Shown in pieces: positions 1 through 5,419 of a stretch of DNA of 8,897 nt (position 1 is the stretch's first letter; each line of letters begins with the position of its first letter). The translations under genes and the position numbers were made by a program. Location of the stretch: the NCBI GenBank assembly GCA_031257695.1, contig JAIROB010000075.1:1-8897 (forward strand), written 5' to 3'. Source of the stretch: Treponema sp. Lineage in GTDB: Bacteria; Spirochaetota; Spirochaetia; Treponematales; Breznakiellaceae. A model generated the notes under the pieces. That model made no database searches, was not told the origin of the DNA, and saw only the letters and a program-made list of their open reading frames with translations.

Positions 1-1
1 T

Positions 2-49
2 GAACGGGGCATTGAACGGGGTATTGAACGGGGCATAGAACAAGGCGAA
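2..49 (+). repeat. 12-bp tandem repeat coding for ERGI
   Basis: GAACGGGGCATT occurs in three near-identical copies in a row (one has GGTATT, the last ends in ATA), followed by a decayed fourth copy, GAACAAGGCGAA. The unit is in frame and encodes Glu-Arg-Gly-Ile, so copy-number change would lengthen or shorten the protein without a frameshift. The array may extend upstream of the window. Confidence 0.8.
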
Positions 50-187
50 GAAAGGAAAGCTCTTGCGATAGCGCGGAATCTTCTGACCAAGGGATGGACT
101 GTGGAAGAGGCCGCTGAAACGACGGATCTGCCCCCTGAAAAAGTTCGTTCCCTCGGCGGGGGTTCCAGGGGGTCTCCCCCTGGCTAG
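2..187 (+). CDS. Rpn/PD-(D/E)XK nuclease family protein, C-terminal tail (5' end outside window)
   Basis: Only the last 61 codons are present, open from base 2 and ending at TAG 185-187. The fragment begins with the tandem motif ERGIERGIERGIEQG, followed by a charged helix and a module reading roughly 'ARNLLTKGWTVEEAAETT' then 'LPPEKVRSL'. Glu/Gly-Ile repeats followed by a short helix-turn-helix-like 'A..LL..G.s.eeia..t.Lp.e.v..L' module are typical of the C-terminus of the Rpn family (COG5464, recombination-promoting nuclease/putative transposase). The catalytic PD-(D/E)XK core would lie upstream, so activity cannot be judged. The last ten residues (GGGSRGSPPG) are read from a GC-rich palindrome and look like a run-on past the usual family end. 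The assignment rests on pattern recognition of the tail only; another protein with the same tail is possible. Confidence 0.68.
   Translation, partial: ERGIERGIERGIEQGEERKALAIARNLLTKGWTVEEAAETTDLPPEKVRSLGGGSRGSPPG
165..183. repeat. Perfect GC-rich palindrome at the end of the Rpn gene
   Basis: CCAGGGGG-TCT-CCCCCTGG is a perfect 8-bp inverted repeat with a 3-nt loop. It overlaps the last codons of the Rpn-type reading frame. There is no T tract after it, so it is not a classical intrinsic terminator. It resembles the repetitive extragenic palindromes often found at gene ends; family membership needs a genome-wide search. Confidence 0.6.
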
Positions 188-343
188 CAGTTTGTTGCGC
201 TTCGCTCATAATCGGGAATTTGTGCATGGATATGTAAAAATTCCACAAAAGCAATAAGCTCCTAGGGGTCCGGGGGTAGCTGGAGATCCCGGACACGGCG
301 TAGCCGGGGAGGAGGCTCCAGCGCAGGGGGAGCCTTCCCCCTT
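188..343. other. Gene-free stretch with nested inverted repeats
   Basis: No convincing gene lies between the Rpn-type stop and the stop of the minus-strand GH5-like gene. The left half is AT-richer and holds GGAATTT (215-221) facing AAATTCC (238-244). The right half is GC-rich: GCTGGAG (279-285) pairs with CTCCAGC (316-322), and inside it CCCGG (288-292) pairs with CCGGG (304-308), giving a nested two-part stem. A third hairpin follows at 325-342. This layered dyad symmetry suggests a structured repeat element or small MITE-like remnant rather than plain spacer; this is inference. Confidence 0.45.
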
Positions 344-345
344 TT
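325..345 (+). terminator. Possible intrinsic terminator or palindrome end (plus direction)
   Basis: AGGGGGA (325-331), loop GCCT, TCCCCCT (336-342) form a 7-bp stem that runs into TTTT on the plus strand, ending at 345. It could end transcription coming from the Rpn-type gene. On the minus strand, after the stop of the GH5-like gene, the same hairpin has no U tract. The T run is short, so it may simply be the edge of the GC-rich repeat. Confidence 0.4.
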
Positions 346-1027
346 ATCCTTCCTGTTCCGCGGTCTCCCGGTAGTCGGGGAACGCCGAGCCGTCGTAGTA
401 CCGGAACGCCTCCGCGGCCCATTCCGGATCCTCCCCGGACCCCAGGGGACGCGCCCCACGGTCCCGGGGGGATTCCTCTATGAAAAAACGTGTCCCCTCC
501 CTGGCTTCCCGCATCCGTTCCGCAAAGCGGAGCATAAAGGGCCTGGAAAGGTCCTCCGCCGACGCGCCCCAGCCTATAAGCGCCGCGCAGTTTTTAAGCC
601 GCCGGAAACAGTGGCGCATACAGTCAAGGTACCGCTCCTGGAGCCATTCCCCGCCCCTGTCCCGCTGTTCCGTTGCCCAGGGCGGCGCCCCTTCGCCGCC
701 TGTCCAGCGGCTCCACCGGTTCTGAACCGGGTCTATAAACACGGAAATCCCCGTTTGAGCCGCCGCGAGCAGGATCTTCCGCAGACTGGCCAGGCACGAT
801 TCGTCGTAGGCCCCGGGGCCGGCGTATTCCAGCGCCCCCCAGGAAATGACCAGCCTGATATGGGAAACGCCCCTCCCCCTGAGCCGCCGGAAACGGCCCT
901 CCGCTTCCTCGGGCGGGAAAGGCAAGAGCGGGCGAACCGGGTCCCCGCCGCTCCCGTAGAGGGTGCAGCCGCAAAAGGGCCCTTTTCTTTCCCGAATATC
1001 CTCAAGTTTTTCCATAAAAGTGTCCAT
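344..1027 (-). CDS. Small GH5-like TIM-barrel protein, probably truncated pseudoenzyme
   Basis: A 227-residue protein with no signal peptide or membrane segment. Residues 50-120 resemble the endoglycosylceramidase/cellulase-like GH5 branch: 'HIRLVISWGALEYAGPGAYDE' near 56-76 matches the family's 'R-(L/V)-x-W-x-A-(I/L)-E-x-A-G-P-G-x-Y-D', and 'FIDPVQNRWSRWTGGEGAP' near 97-115 matches 'DPHQDxWSRxxGGDGAP'. The His and Asp of HQD are Val101 and Asn103 here. The acid/base region (family 'GAMNEP') reads GASAED at 154-159, keeping Glu158 but losing Asn and Pro. 'FFIEE' (181-185) and 'YYDG' (210-213) fit beta strands 6 and 7. The chain then stops before the strand that carries the nucleophile Glu. 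Family members are usually more than twice as long. It is therefore either a catalytically dead small relative or a decayed gene, although the frame is intact. The stop lies in the GC-rich repeat region. ATG 1027 has no clear Shine-Dalgarno; Met5 is an alternative start. Homology is recalled from motifs, not searched. Confidence 0.6.
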   Translation of the reverse strand: MDTFMEKLEDIRERKGPFCGCTLYGSGGDPVRPLLPFPPEEAEGRFRRLRGRGVSHIRLVISWGALEYAGPGAYDESCLASLRKILLAAAQTGISVFIDPVQNRWSRWTGGEGAPPWATEQRDRGGEWLQERYLDCMRHCFRRLKNCAALIGWGASAEDLSRPFMLRFAERMREAREGTRFFIEESPRDRGARPLGSGEDPEWAAEAFRYYDGSAFPDYRETAEQEG

Positions 1028-1056
1028 AATATAAGGTAGATTCTATTTTAAAGATC

Positions 1057-1069
1057 CGCACAAAGTGCG
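1057..1069. promoter_or_regulatory. Small dyad between divergent genes
   Basis: CGCAC-AAA-GTGCG is a perfect 5-bp inverted repeat around AAA in the 120-bp region between the GH5-like gene and the lipoprotein gene. It lies about 29 bp upstream of the predicted -35 box of the lipoprotein gene. A regulator site is possible; nothing else supports it. Confidence 0.3.
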
Positions 1070-1097
1070 TATACTACAACAAACGGTCCTGACGGTA

Positions 1098-1126
1098 TTG
1101 AAAAAAATTTCTAATTGTGGCATATT
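1098..1126 (+). promoter_or_regulatory. Predicted sigma-70 promoter for the lipoprotein/HEAT unit
   Basis: TTGAAA (1098-1103), a 17-bp spacer and CATATT (1121-1126), with TG at 1118-1119 making an extended -10 (TGN). This would start transcription near 1133, about 15 nt before the GTG start, leaving just enough room for the Shine-Dalgarno AAAGGAG at 1134-1140. Confidence 0.6.
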
Positions 1127-1147
1127 ACAAAGTAAAGGAGAATTATC

Positions 1148-1981
1148 GTGAGAATAATTACCTTAATAGCGGCGGCAGCGCTGGTCTTTGCCGCCTGCGG
1201 TTCAAGCCCGGAGCCGGGCGGTTCGGCGGGCGCTAAACCCGTTCCCGGTCAAATTCCCGTGGAAAAGCGGGCGGTGGTCAAATTTGCCGATGGAACCATA
1301 GACGAATTCACCATTTCCGAATATGATCCCTCGGATATTACCCTGTTGGGTCAGAACCGGTTTTCCGCGTCCGGCGGTCTTATGGATCAGATTGAGTATA
1401 CCTACGACGAAGAAAAGAATATGCTGACCAACAAAATGACCAAGGATGACGAAAACCGGATAAAATCCCGGATCGTCTATGTGCATGACGAGGCCACCGA
1501 CAGGCTTATACGGGAAACCGTGGTGAACAAGGCCGGCAAGGCGGTGTCCACCAACGAGTACACCTACAATCCCGCGGGCTATGTGGTTTCCCGGGCAATT
1601 CTGAACGGAAACAACGTCAAACTGGCGGAAACCTTCTATACTTACAACGGCAATCTGGTTGTTTCTTCAAAAACCCAGGCCGGGGACGGAAGGCCCATCA
1701 GCTCCTCCACCAACGAGTACGACCGGGAGGGCAATCTGATAAACCAGGTGCTGTACAACGCCGCCGGCAGCATAACCCGGAGAATTTCCACGGTCTGGCA
1801 GGACGGCTATGAAATTGAAACCACCCAAACCACCGCGGACGGCAAACCCCAGCTTAAAATCACCAACGAATACGGCGCCGCCGGGGAACTGCTCCGGAAG
1901 AAGGTTGAGAATTACCAGGGCGAGTCTACCCAGGTAATCGAATTTGAATACGAGTTCCGGCCCGATAGCGGCAGAACCTAA
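1148..1981 (+). CDS. Exported lipoprotein with YD/Rhs-like repeats
   Basis: A 277-residue protein starting at GTG 1148, preceded by AAAGGAG at 1134-1140 with a 7-nt gap, which fixes the start. The N-terminus has basic Arg2, a hydrophobic stretch and 'LVFAAC', a spirochaete-type lipobox with Cys17 as the acylation site, so it should be a membrane-anchored lipoprotein. Residues 18-40 are a Gly/Pro/Ser linker. From about residue 80 to the end, units of roughly 20-27 residues recur with cores such as EYTYDEEKN, NEYTYNPAGY, TFYTYNGN, TNEYDREGN and TNEYGAAGE, each followed by a strand such as 'LINQVLYNAAGS'. These resemble YD (Rhs) repeats and predict stacked beta hairpins. No toxin domain or Rhs core cap is present, so this is a short stand-alone repeat protein. 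It is followed 20 bp later by the HEAT-repeat gene in one apparent operon. Function unknown; binding of protein or carbohydrate at the envelope is a guess. Confidence 0.75.
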   Translation: MRIITLIAAAALVFAACGSSPEPGGSAGAKPVPGQIPVEKRAVVKFADGTIDEFTISEYDPSDITLLGQNRFSASGGLMDQIEYTYDEEKNMLTNKMTKDDENRIKSRIVYVHDEATDRLIRETVVNKAGKAVSTNEYTYNPAGYVVSRAILNGNNVKLAETFYTYNGNLVVSSKTQAGDGRPISSSTNEYDREGNLINQVLYNAAGSITRRISTVWQDGYEIETTQTTADGKPQLKITNEYGAAGELLRKKVENYQGESTQVIEFEYEFRPDSGRT

Positions 1982-2001
1982 GTTTGAGGGGAATTAGCGT
2001 T

Positions 2002-3210
2002 ATGAAACGACTCTTGGTAGTTGTCGGGTTACTTTGCTGTATCGTGCCGGTAGTTTTTTCCGCTACCGGCGCGGAAGATCTGGAAATTTATATGTTCCTG
2101 TACGATAATTCCCGGACGGTGACGGATCAGTACAACATCATGGTGGTTCTCCAGACCCGAAAGCTCACCGGAGCCGGCGAATTCTACGCCAGGGCCTTTA
2201 ACCGCCTGGTAAACCAGATCCCCAATATCCAGCGGAGCGCCCCGGCCGCGGAAAAGGTGGCCGCGGATGATCTGGCGCAAACCCTCGCTGCCCTGCTGGG
2301 GGACGAAAAATACTCCAGGGCCGCGGACGATCTCTGGCGCGCCGTGGGCGCCTTTTCCTCGCCCCAGGTAAAGGCGGAGTCCCTCATATCCCTGGGAAAA
2401 CTCCGGGCCGCCGCGTACCTGGATCCGATTATCCGGGTGCTTTCGGACCTTAACGCCGCTCCCCCCCGGGGCAGGGAGGAGGCGGATTCCAAGGGCGTCG
2501 TTGCCAGGGGCGCCATTATCGCCCTGGAAAAATTCCGGGACGAAAAGGGGTATCTGCCCATATTCATCATGTCCGTCGGGGGGTACCCGGAGCGGATAAA
2601 AGAACTGGCCAGGGCCACCCTGTCCATCATTCTTGAGGATCCCTCTGAATTGCTGACCGAGCAGGTCATCAAAAGTTCAAGCTATGCGCCGGATGTTAAG
2701 TTTGTGGCGCTCCAGACCATAGAGGGAGCGAACGCGCCCGAAACCTCGAAGGCAAAGGCGGCCGTGGCGGCCCTGTCCGAAGGCTGGCGGCAAACCACCA
2801 ACGACGTGCGCCAGCGGGGGCAGATAGCCCAGATGCGGAAGACCTGCATAGACATGATTCGCCGGTACGGGACAGCGGATCCCGCGGTGTATCCCCTGCT
2901 GGAGCGTTCCTACAAGGAAGGGTTGGACGAAAAAGAAAAACTCGACTCCGTCCAGTGCCTGGGCGTCCTTGCCACGGATGATTCGGCGAAGCTGCTGAAC
3001 TCTTCCCTGATGATCCTGGTGGGCAAACTGCAAAGCGGCGCCATCACCAGGTCCGAGAACGAAATGGTCCGGGCGATTATCAGCGCCATGGGGGTTGCCG
3101 GCAACGGGTCGAGCAGGGCTCCGCTGCGCGCGCTCCTTGCGATAGACGCCGCCACCAACGCGGTTAAGCAGCTTGCCAATGACGTGTTGGCAAAGCTCCC
3201 CGCCCAATAG
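2002..3210 (+). CDS. Exported HEAT-repeat-like protein
   Basis: A 402-residue protein from ATG 2002. The frame can be extended to a TTG at 1984, but GAGGGG at 1986-1991 fits as the Shine-Dalgarno for ATG 2002 and the signal peptide begins there (MKRLL, then a hydrophobic run to about residue 20). Cleavage is likely around VFSA; 'GLLCC' is not a lipobox, so the product is probably periplasmic and soluble. The mature part is mostly alpha helical. HEAT/armadillo-like helix pairs are visible at about 123-150 (VKAESLISLGKL...), 167-193 (VARGAIIALEKF...), 310-340 (KLDSVQCLGVLA...) and 350-400 (EMVRAIISAMGVAG...). Such solenoids usually act as protein-binding scaffolds; there are no catalytic motifs. 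It is co-oriented with the upstream lipoprotein gene and followed by a strong terminator, so the two probably form a complete unit. The partner is unknown. Confidence 0.75.
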   Translation: MKRLLVVVGLLCCIVPVVFSATGAEDLEIYMFLYDNSRTVTDQYNIMVVLQTRKLTGAGEFYARAFNRLVNQIPNIQRSAPAAEKVAADDLAQTLAALLGDEKYSRAADDLWRAVGAFSSPQVKAESLISLGKLRAAAYLDPIIRVLSDLNAAPPRGREEADSKGVVARGAIIALEKFRDEKGYLPIFIMSVGGYPERIKELARATLSIILEDPSELLTEQVIKSSSYAPDVKFVALQTIEGANAPETSKAKAAVAALSEGWRQTTNDVRQRGQIAQMRKTCIDMIRRYGTADPAVYPLLERSYKEGLDEKEKLDSVQCLGVLATDDSAKLLNSSLMILVGKLQSGAITRSENEMVRAIISAMGVAGNGSSRAPLRALLAIDAATNAVKQLANDVLAKLPAQ

Positions 3211-3230
3211 ACAGACACTACCGAAAAAGC

Positions 3231-3264
3231 AAAACGGGAAAGCGGATTGCTTTCCCGTTTTTTT
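3231..3264. terminator. Strong bidirectional intrinsic terminator
   Basis: AAAACGGGAAAGC (3231-3243), loop GGATT, GCTTTCCCGTTTT (3249-3261) form a perfect 13-bp stem followed by further Ts on the plus strand. On the minus strand the stem is followed by TTTTGCTTTTT. It sits between the convergent stops at 3210 and 3263 and should terminate both the HEAT-repeat unit and the corA-tsaC operon. It overlaps the stop codon of tsaC. Confidence 0.9.
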
Positions 3265-4297
3265 ATTCCCCCGCCGCCCGGAACAGCCGGTCGTTTATCG
3301 CCGGTCCCAGCCCCCCGGAAGGCGCTTCCTCCGCGTGGATGCGCCCCCCCCCCAGGCGGTCCAGCCTGTGGAGCAGATCGAAGAGATTGGCCGCCGCCTC
3401 CAGGGTGTCGCCGGAACGGGACAGCGCCCGGACCGAATCCGGCGGCGGCGCAGGCCCGCCCTGCCGGGCAAGCCAGGCATCCCGGTTTGTCCGGGAAAAA
3501 AAAAGGTAGAGCTCCCCCCGGCTGTACCGCAGCGCGGCCATCGCTTCGGGGTCGTGGAGGCTGAGGGGAGCGCTGGGGGCGTAGTGGCTTTTCAACTGCC
3601 CCGGCGAAACCGCAGTCGCGCCGCCGCCCGGTCCCGGAAGCTCCACCGCTCCTATCAGCGTTTCTATGGCCTCCCGGGAAACGCCCCCGGGCCGGAGGAG
3701 CCGGGGCGCGGCCCCGGCTCCTCCGGCCCCGCCGCTCAGGTCCAGCACCGTGGACTCCACCCCGACCGCGGTCCGGCCGCCGTCGACGATGAAGTCAATG
3801 CCGTCCCCCAGTTGTTCCTCCACGTGCTCCGCCCTGGTTGGGGAAAGACAGCCGAAACGGTTGGCGCTGGGGGCGGCCACCGCGGCGGCGGAAAGCAGGA
3901 TGAGTTCCCGGGCCGCGGGATGGTCAGGGAAGCGGATCGCCACCGTGGGGAGGCCGGCGGTGGCAAGATCCGGAACCAGGGGCCGCTTAGGCAGAACCAG
4001 GGTGAGGGGGCCCGGCCACAGCCGCTCGCTCAAGATCAGCGCCTTTTCCCGGAGCGGCGGGGGCAGGGCGGAAAGGTCGGCCAGGCGGTCCAGGGTTTCC
4101 GGGGCGGCAATGTGGAGGATCAGGGGGTCAAAGCGGGGGCGGCCCTTAACGGCAAAGATCCTGGCCAGAGCCGCCAGGTTGAAGGCGTCCGCGCCAAGGC
4201 CGTAGACGGTTTCCGTGGGGAAGGCCACCAAAAGCCCGGCCCGTATCGCCTCCGCGGCGCGGCTTAGATCCCCCCGGGATGTGGAGAGCGCCGTCAT
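3263..4297 (-). CDS. tsaC: L-threonylcarbamoyladenylate synthase (Sua5/YrdC type)
   Basis: A 344-residue cytoplasmic enzyme that makes threonylcarbamoyl-AMP from threonine, bicarbonate and ATP, the first step of the t6A modification at position 37 of ANN-decoding tRNAs. The YrdC domain covers about residues 10-205: PTETVYGLG (27-35), KGRPRFDPL (51-59, nucleotide and substrate binding), PSAN (143-146) and ESTVLD (181-186). After the linker with SPGQLKSHYAP (231-241) comes the Sua5 C-terminal domain, ending in 'GGLGPAINDRLFRAA', so this is the longer Sua5 form rather than the short TsaC form. The start lies 5 bp after the corA stop, suggesting translational coupling; no clear Shine-Dalgarno is visible. 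The coding strand carries a run of ten Gs at codons 315-318 and a run of nine Ts further upstream, both in the Sua5 domain. The partner genes tsaB/D/E are not in the window. Confidence 0.95.
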   Translation of the reverse strand: MTALSTSRGDLSRAAEAIRAGLLVAFPTETVYGLGADAFNLAALARIFAVKGRPRFDPLILHIAAPETLDRLADLSALPPPLREKALILSERLWPGPLTLVLPKRPLVPDLATAGLPTVAIRFPDHPAARELILLSAAAVAAPSANRFGCLSPTRAEHVEEQLGDGIDFIVDGGRTAVGVESTVLDLSGGAGGAGAAPRLLRPGGVSREAIETLIGAVELPGPGGGATAVSPGQLKSHYAPSAPLSLHDPEAMAALRYSRGELYLFFSRTNRDAWLARQGGPAPPPDSVRALSRSGDTLEAAANLFDLLHRLDRLGGGRIHAEEAPSGGLGPAINDRLFRAAGE

Positions 4298-4302
4298 GGC
4301 GG

Positions 4303-5358
4303 CTAGAGCCAGCCCCGTTTCTTAAAGAAGAAGATCATGCCGACGGCGATGAGAATCATGATCCCCCACACCGCAAAGTAGCCGTACCTGGTGGGTATTT
4401 CGGGCATATTGGCAAAATTCATCCCGTATACCCCGACGATAAACGTAAGGGGGATAAATATAGTGGAAATGATGGTGAGGACCTTCATCACCTTGTTCAG
4501 GTGGTTGGAGGCCGCGGAAAGATGGACCTCCATGATGCCGGAAACAGCCTCCCGGTAACTTTCCACGGTCTCCGCCGCCTGGATCACATTTTCCTGAAGA
4601 TCCTTGAGGAAGGGGCTCAGATCCTCCCTTATAAAGGAAGATTCTGTCCTGAGCAGGGTGGAAAGGCTCTCCCTCAGGGGCCAAACAACCCGCCGGATAT
4701 GGTGCAGCCGCTGTTTCGCCGTCTGAATATCGGAGATAAAAGCAGCGTCCTTATTGTCCACCGCCCGCTCCTCGAATTCCTCGATGTCCGCGCCCAGGGC
4801 GTCCAGCGCCAGAAAATACCTGTCCGCCACGGAGTCCATAAGCGAATAGGCCAGGTAGTCCACCCCGAAACGGCGTATCCGGCCCACATTGTTCAGGAGG
4901 CGCCGCCGGATGCCGTCAAAGGAATCCCCCGCGGTTTCCTGAAAGGTGATAACCGTATCCGCGGTAAGCACCAGGCTGATCTGGTCGAAAACAAAGGGAT
5001 CTTCATCGGGGCGGCTGATTTCTTTAAGGGTGATAAAAAGGTAGTCGTCGAACTCCTCCACCTTGGGCCGACGCTCGGTGTTAAGAATATCTTCTATAGT
5101 CAGGGGATGAATCCTATACTCCGCGGCCAGGCGGCTGATCGCGTTATTATCCTTGAGGCCGTTCACATTTATCCAGGTGGCGCCCGACTCGTTCCGGTAA
5201 CGCAGCAGCTCATCAACCGTATCCGCGGTCCTGGCCCAGGCGCCCACGGGATCGAACCCGATTATGGAAAGGGCCATTTCTTCGGGATGGCGGTCCCCCA
5301 CATAGACGGCGCTCCCCGGCGGGAGGCCTATATCGGAACGTTCAAAATCCAGGGCCAT
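4303..5358 (-). CDS. corA: CorA-family magnesium/cobalt transport protein
   Basis: A 351-residue pentameric inner-membrane channel for Mg2+ (and Co2+). The N-terminal two thirds is the cytoplasmic alpha/beta funnel domain, beginning 'GLPPGSAVYVG' as usual for the family, followed by a long acidic, Arg-rich helix (about 190-290). Two membrane segments lie at about 293-311 and 326-346. The signature YGMNFANMPE (311-320) directly follows the first and holds the GMN selectivity motif; the chain ends in the basic tail KKRGWL. Length and architecture are normal. It is the first gene of a two-gene operon with tsaC. The predicted promoter TTGAAA-17-TAAAAT leaves only 8 nt between the -10 box and the ATG, with no Shine-Dalgarno, so the mRNA may be leaderless. 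The start could be moved to Met28, but that would delete the conserved PGS-VYVG segment. Confidence 0.95.
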   Translation of the reverse strand: MALDFERSDIGLPPGSAVYVGDRHPEEMALSIIGFDPVGAWARTADTVDELLRYRNESGATWINVNGLKDNNAISRLAAEYRIHPLTIEDILNTERRPKVEEFDDYLFITLKEISRPDEDPFVFDQISLVLTADTVITFQETAGDSFDGIRRRLLNNVGRIRRFGVDYLAYSLMDSVADRYFLALDALGADIEEFEERAVDNKDAAFISDIQTAKQRLHHIRRVVWPLRESLSTLLRTESSFIREDLSPFLKDLQENVIQAAETVESYREAVSGIMEVHLSAASNHLNKVMKVLTIISTIFIPLTFIVGVYGMNFANMPEIPTRYGYFAVWGIMILIAVGMIFFFKKRGWL

Positions 5359-5366
5359 ATCAGTAT

Positions 5367-5395
5367 ATTTTAAGATCTTATTCTTGACTTTTCAA
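5367..5395 (-). promoter_or_regulatory. corA promoter, predicted leaderless
   Basis: Read on the minus strand: TTGAAA (5395-5390), 17-bp spacer, TAAAAT (5372-5367), then 8 nt to the ATG at 5358. Both boxes match the sigma-70 consensus at five of six positions. The expected start point is at or next to the start codon. Its -35 box directly abuts the ptsN -35 box at 5384-5389. Confidence 0.6.
5371..5380. promoter_or_regulatory. Perfect palindrome TAAGATCTTA in the corA promoter
   Basis: TAAGATCTTA is a perfect 10-bp palindrome covering the end of the corA -10 box and the adjoining spacer. It lies just upstream of the ptsN -35 box. A second dyad, CTTGA-N4-TCAAG (5383-5396), spans both -35 boxes. 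The position would suit a repressor site acting on both genes, but no regulator is known. Confidence 0.35.
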
Positions 5396-5412
5396 GGTTT
5401 GGACCCTACACT
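5384..5412 (+). promoter_or_regulatory. ptsN promoter, predicted leaderless
   Basis: TTGACT (5384-5389), 17-bp spacer, TACACT (5407-5412), then 7 nt to ATG 5420. The -35 box matches five of six consensus positions and the -10 box four of six. Transcription would begin at or one base before the A of the ATG, and no Shine-Dalgarno is present. Confidence 0.6.
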
Positions 5413-5419
5413 AATCGGT

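Noticed and set aside
2..49. CRISPR-like repeat at the window start
   Set aside because: The repeats are 12 bp, contiguous, without spacers, and in frame with a coding sequence.
480..1039. Plus-strand open frames overlapping the GH5-like gene
   Set aside because: They are Pro/Arg-rich with no domain or start signal, whereas the minus-strand frame shows GH5-like motifs across its length.
1984..2001. TTG start for the HEAT-repeat protein
   Set aside because: It overlaps the Shine-Dalgarno GAGGGG and would put six residues before an otherwise normal signal peptide starting MKRLL.
3173..4267. Long plus-strand open frame opposite tsaC
   Set aside because: The translation is low in hydrophobic pattern and rich in Gly/Arg/Pro, with no family match, and lies fully antisense to a well-supported Sua5 gene. 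Long antisense frames are expected with GC-rich codon use.
4279..5373. Long plus-strand open frame opposite corA
   Set aside because: It mirrors the corA coding sequence, has no recognisable domain or Shine-Dalgarno, and would run through the corA promoter.
5384..5419. TTG start for ptsN giving twelve extra residues
   Set aside because: The TTG is part of a good -35 box, has no Shine-Dalgarno, and EIIA proteins normally begin near the 'M-L..vL....I...L.' segment that follows ATG 5420.
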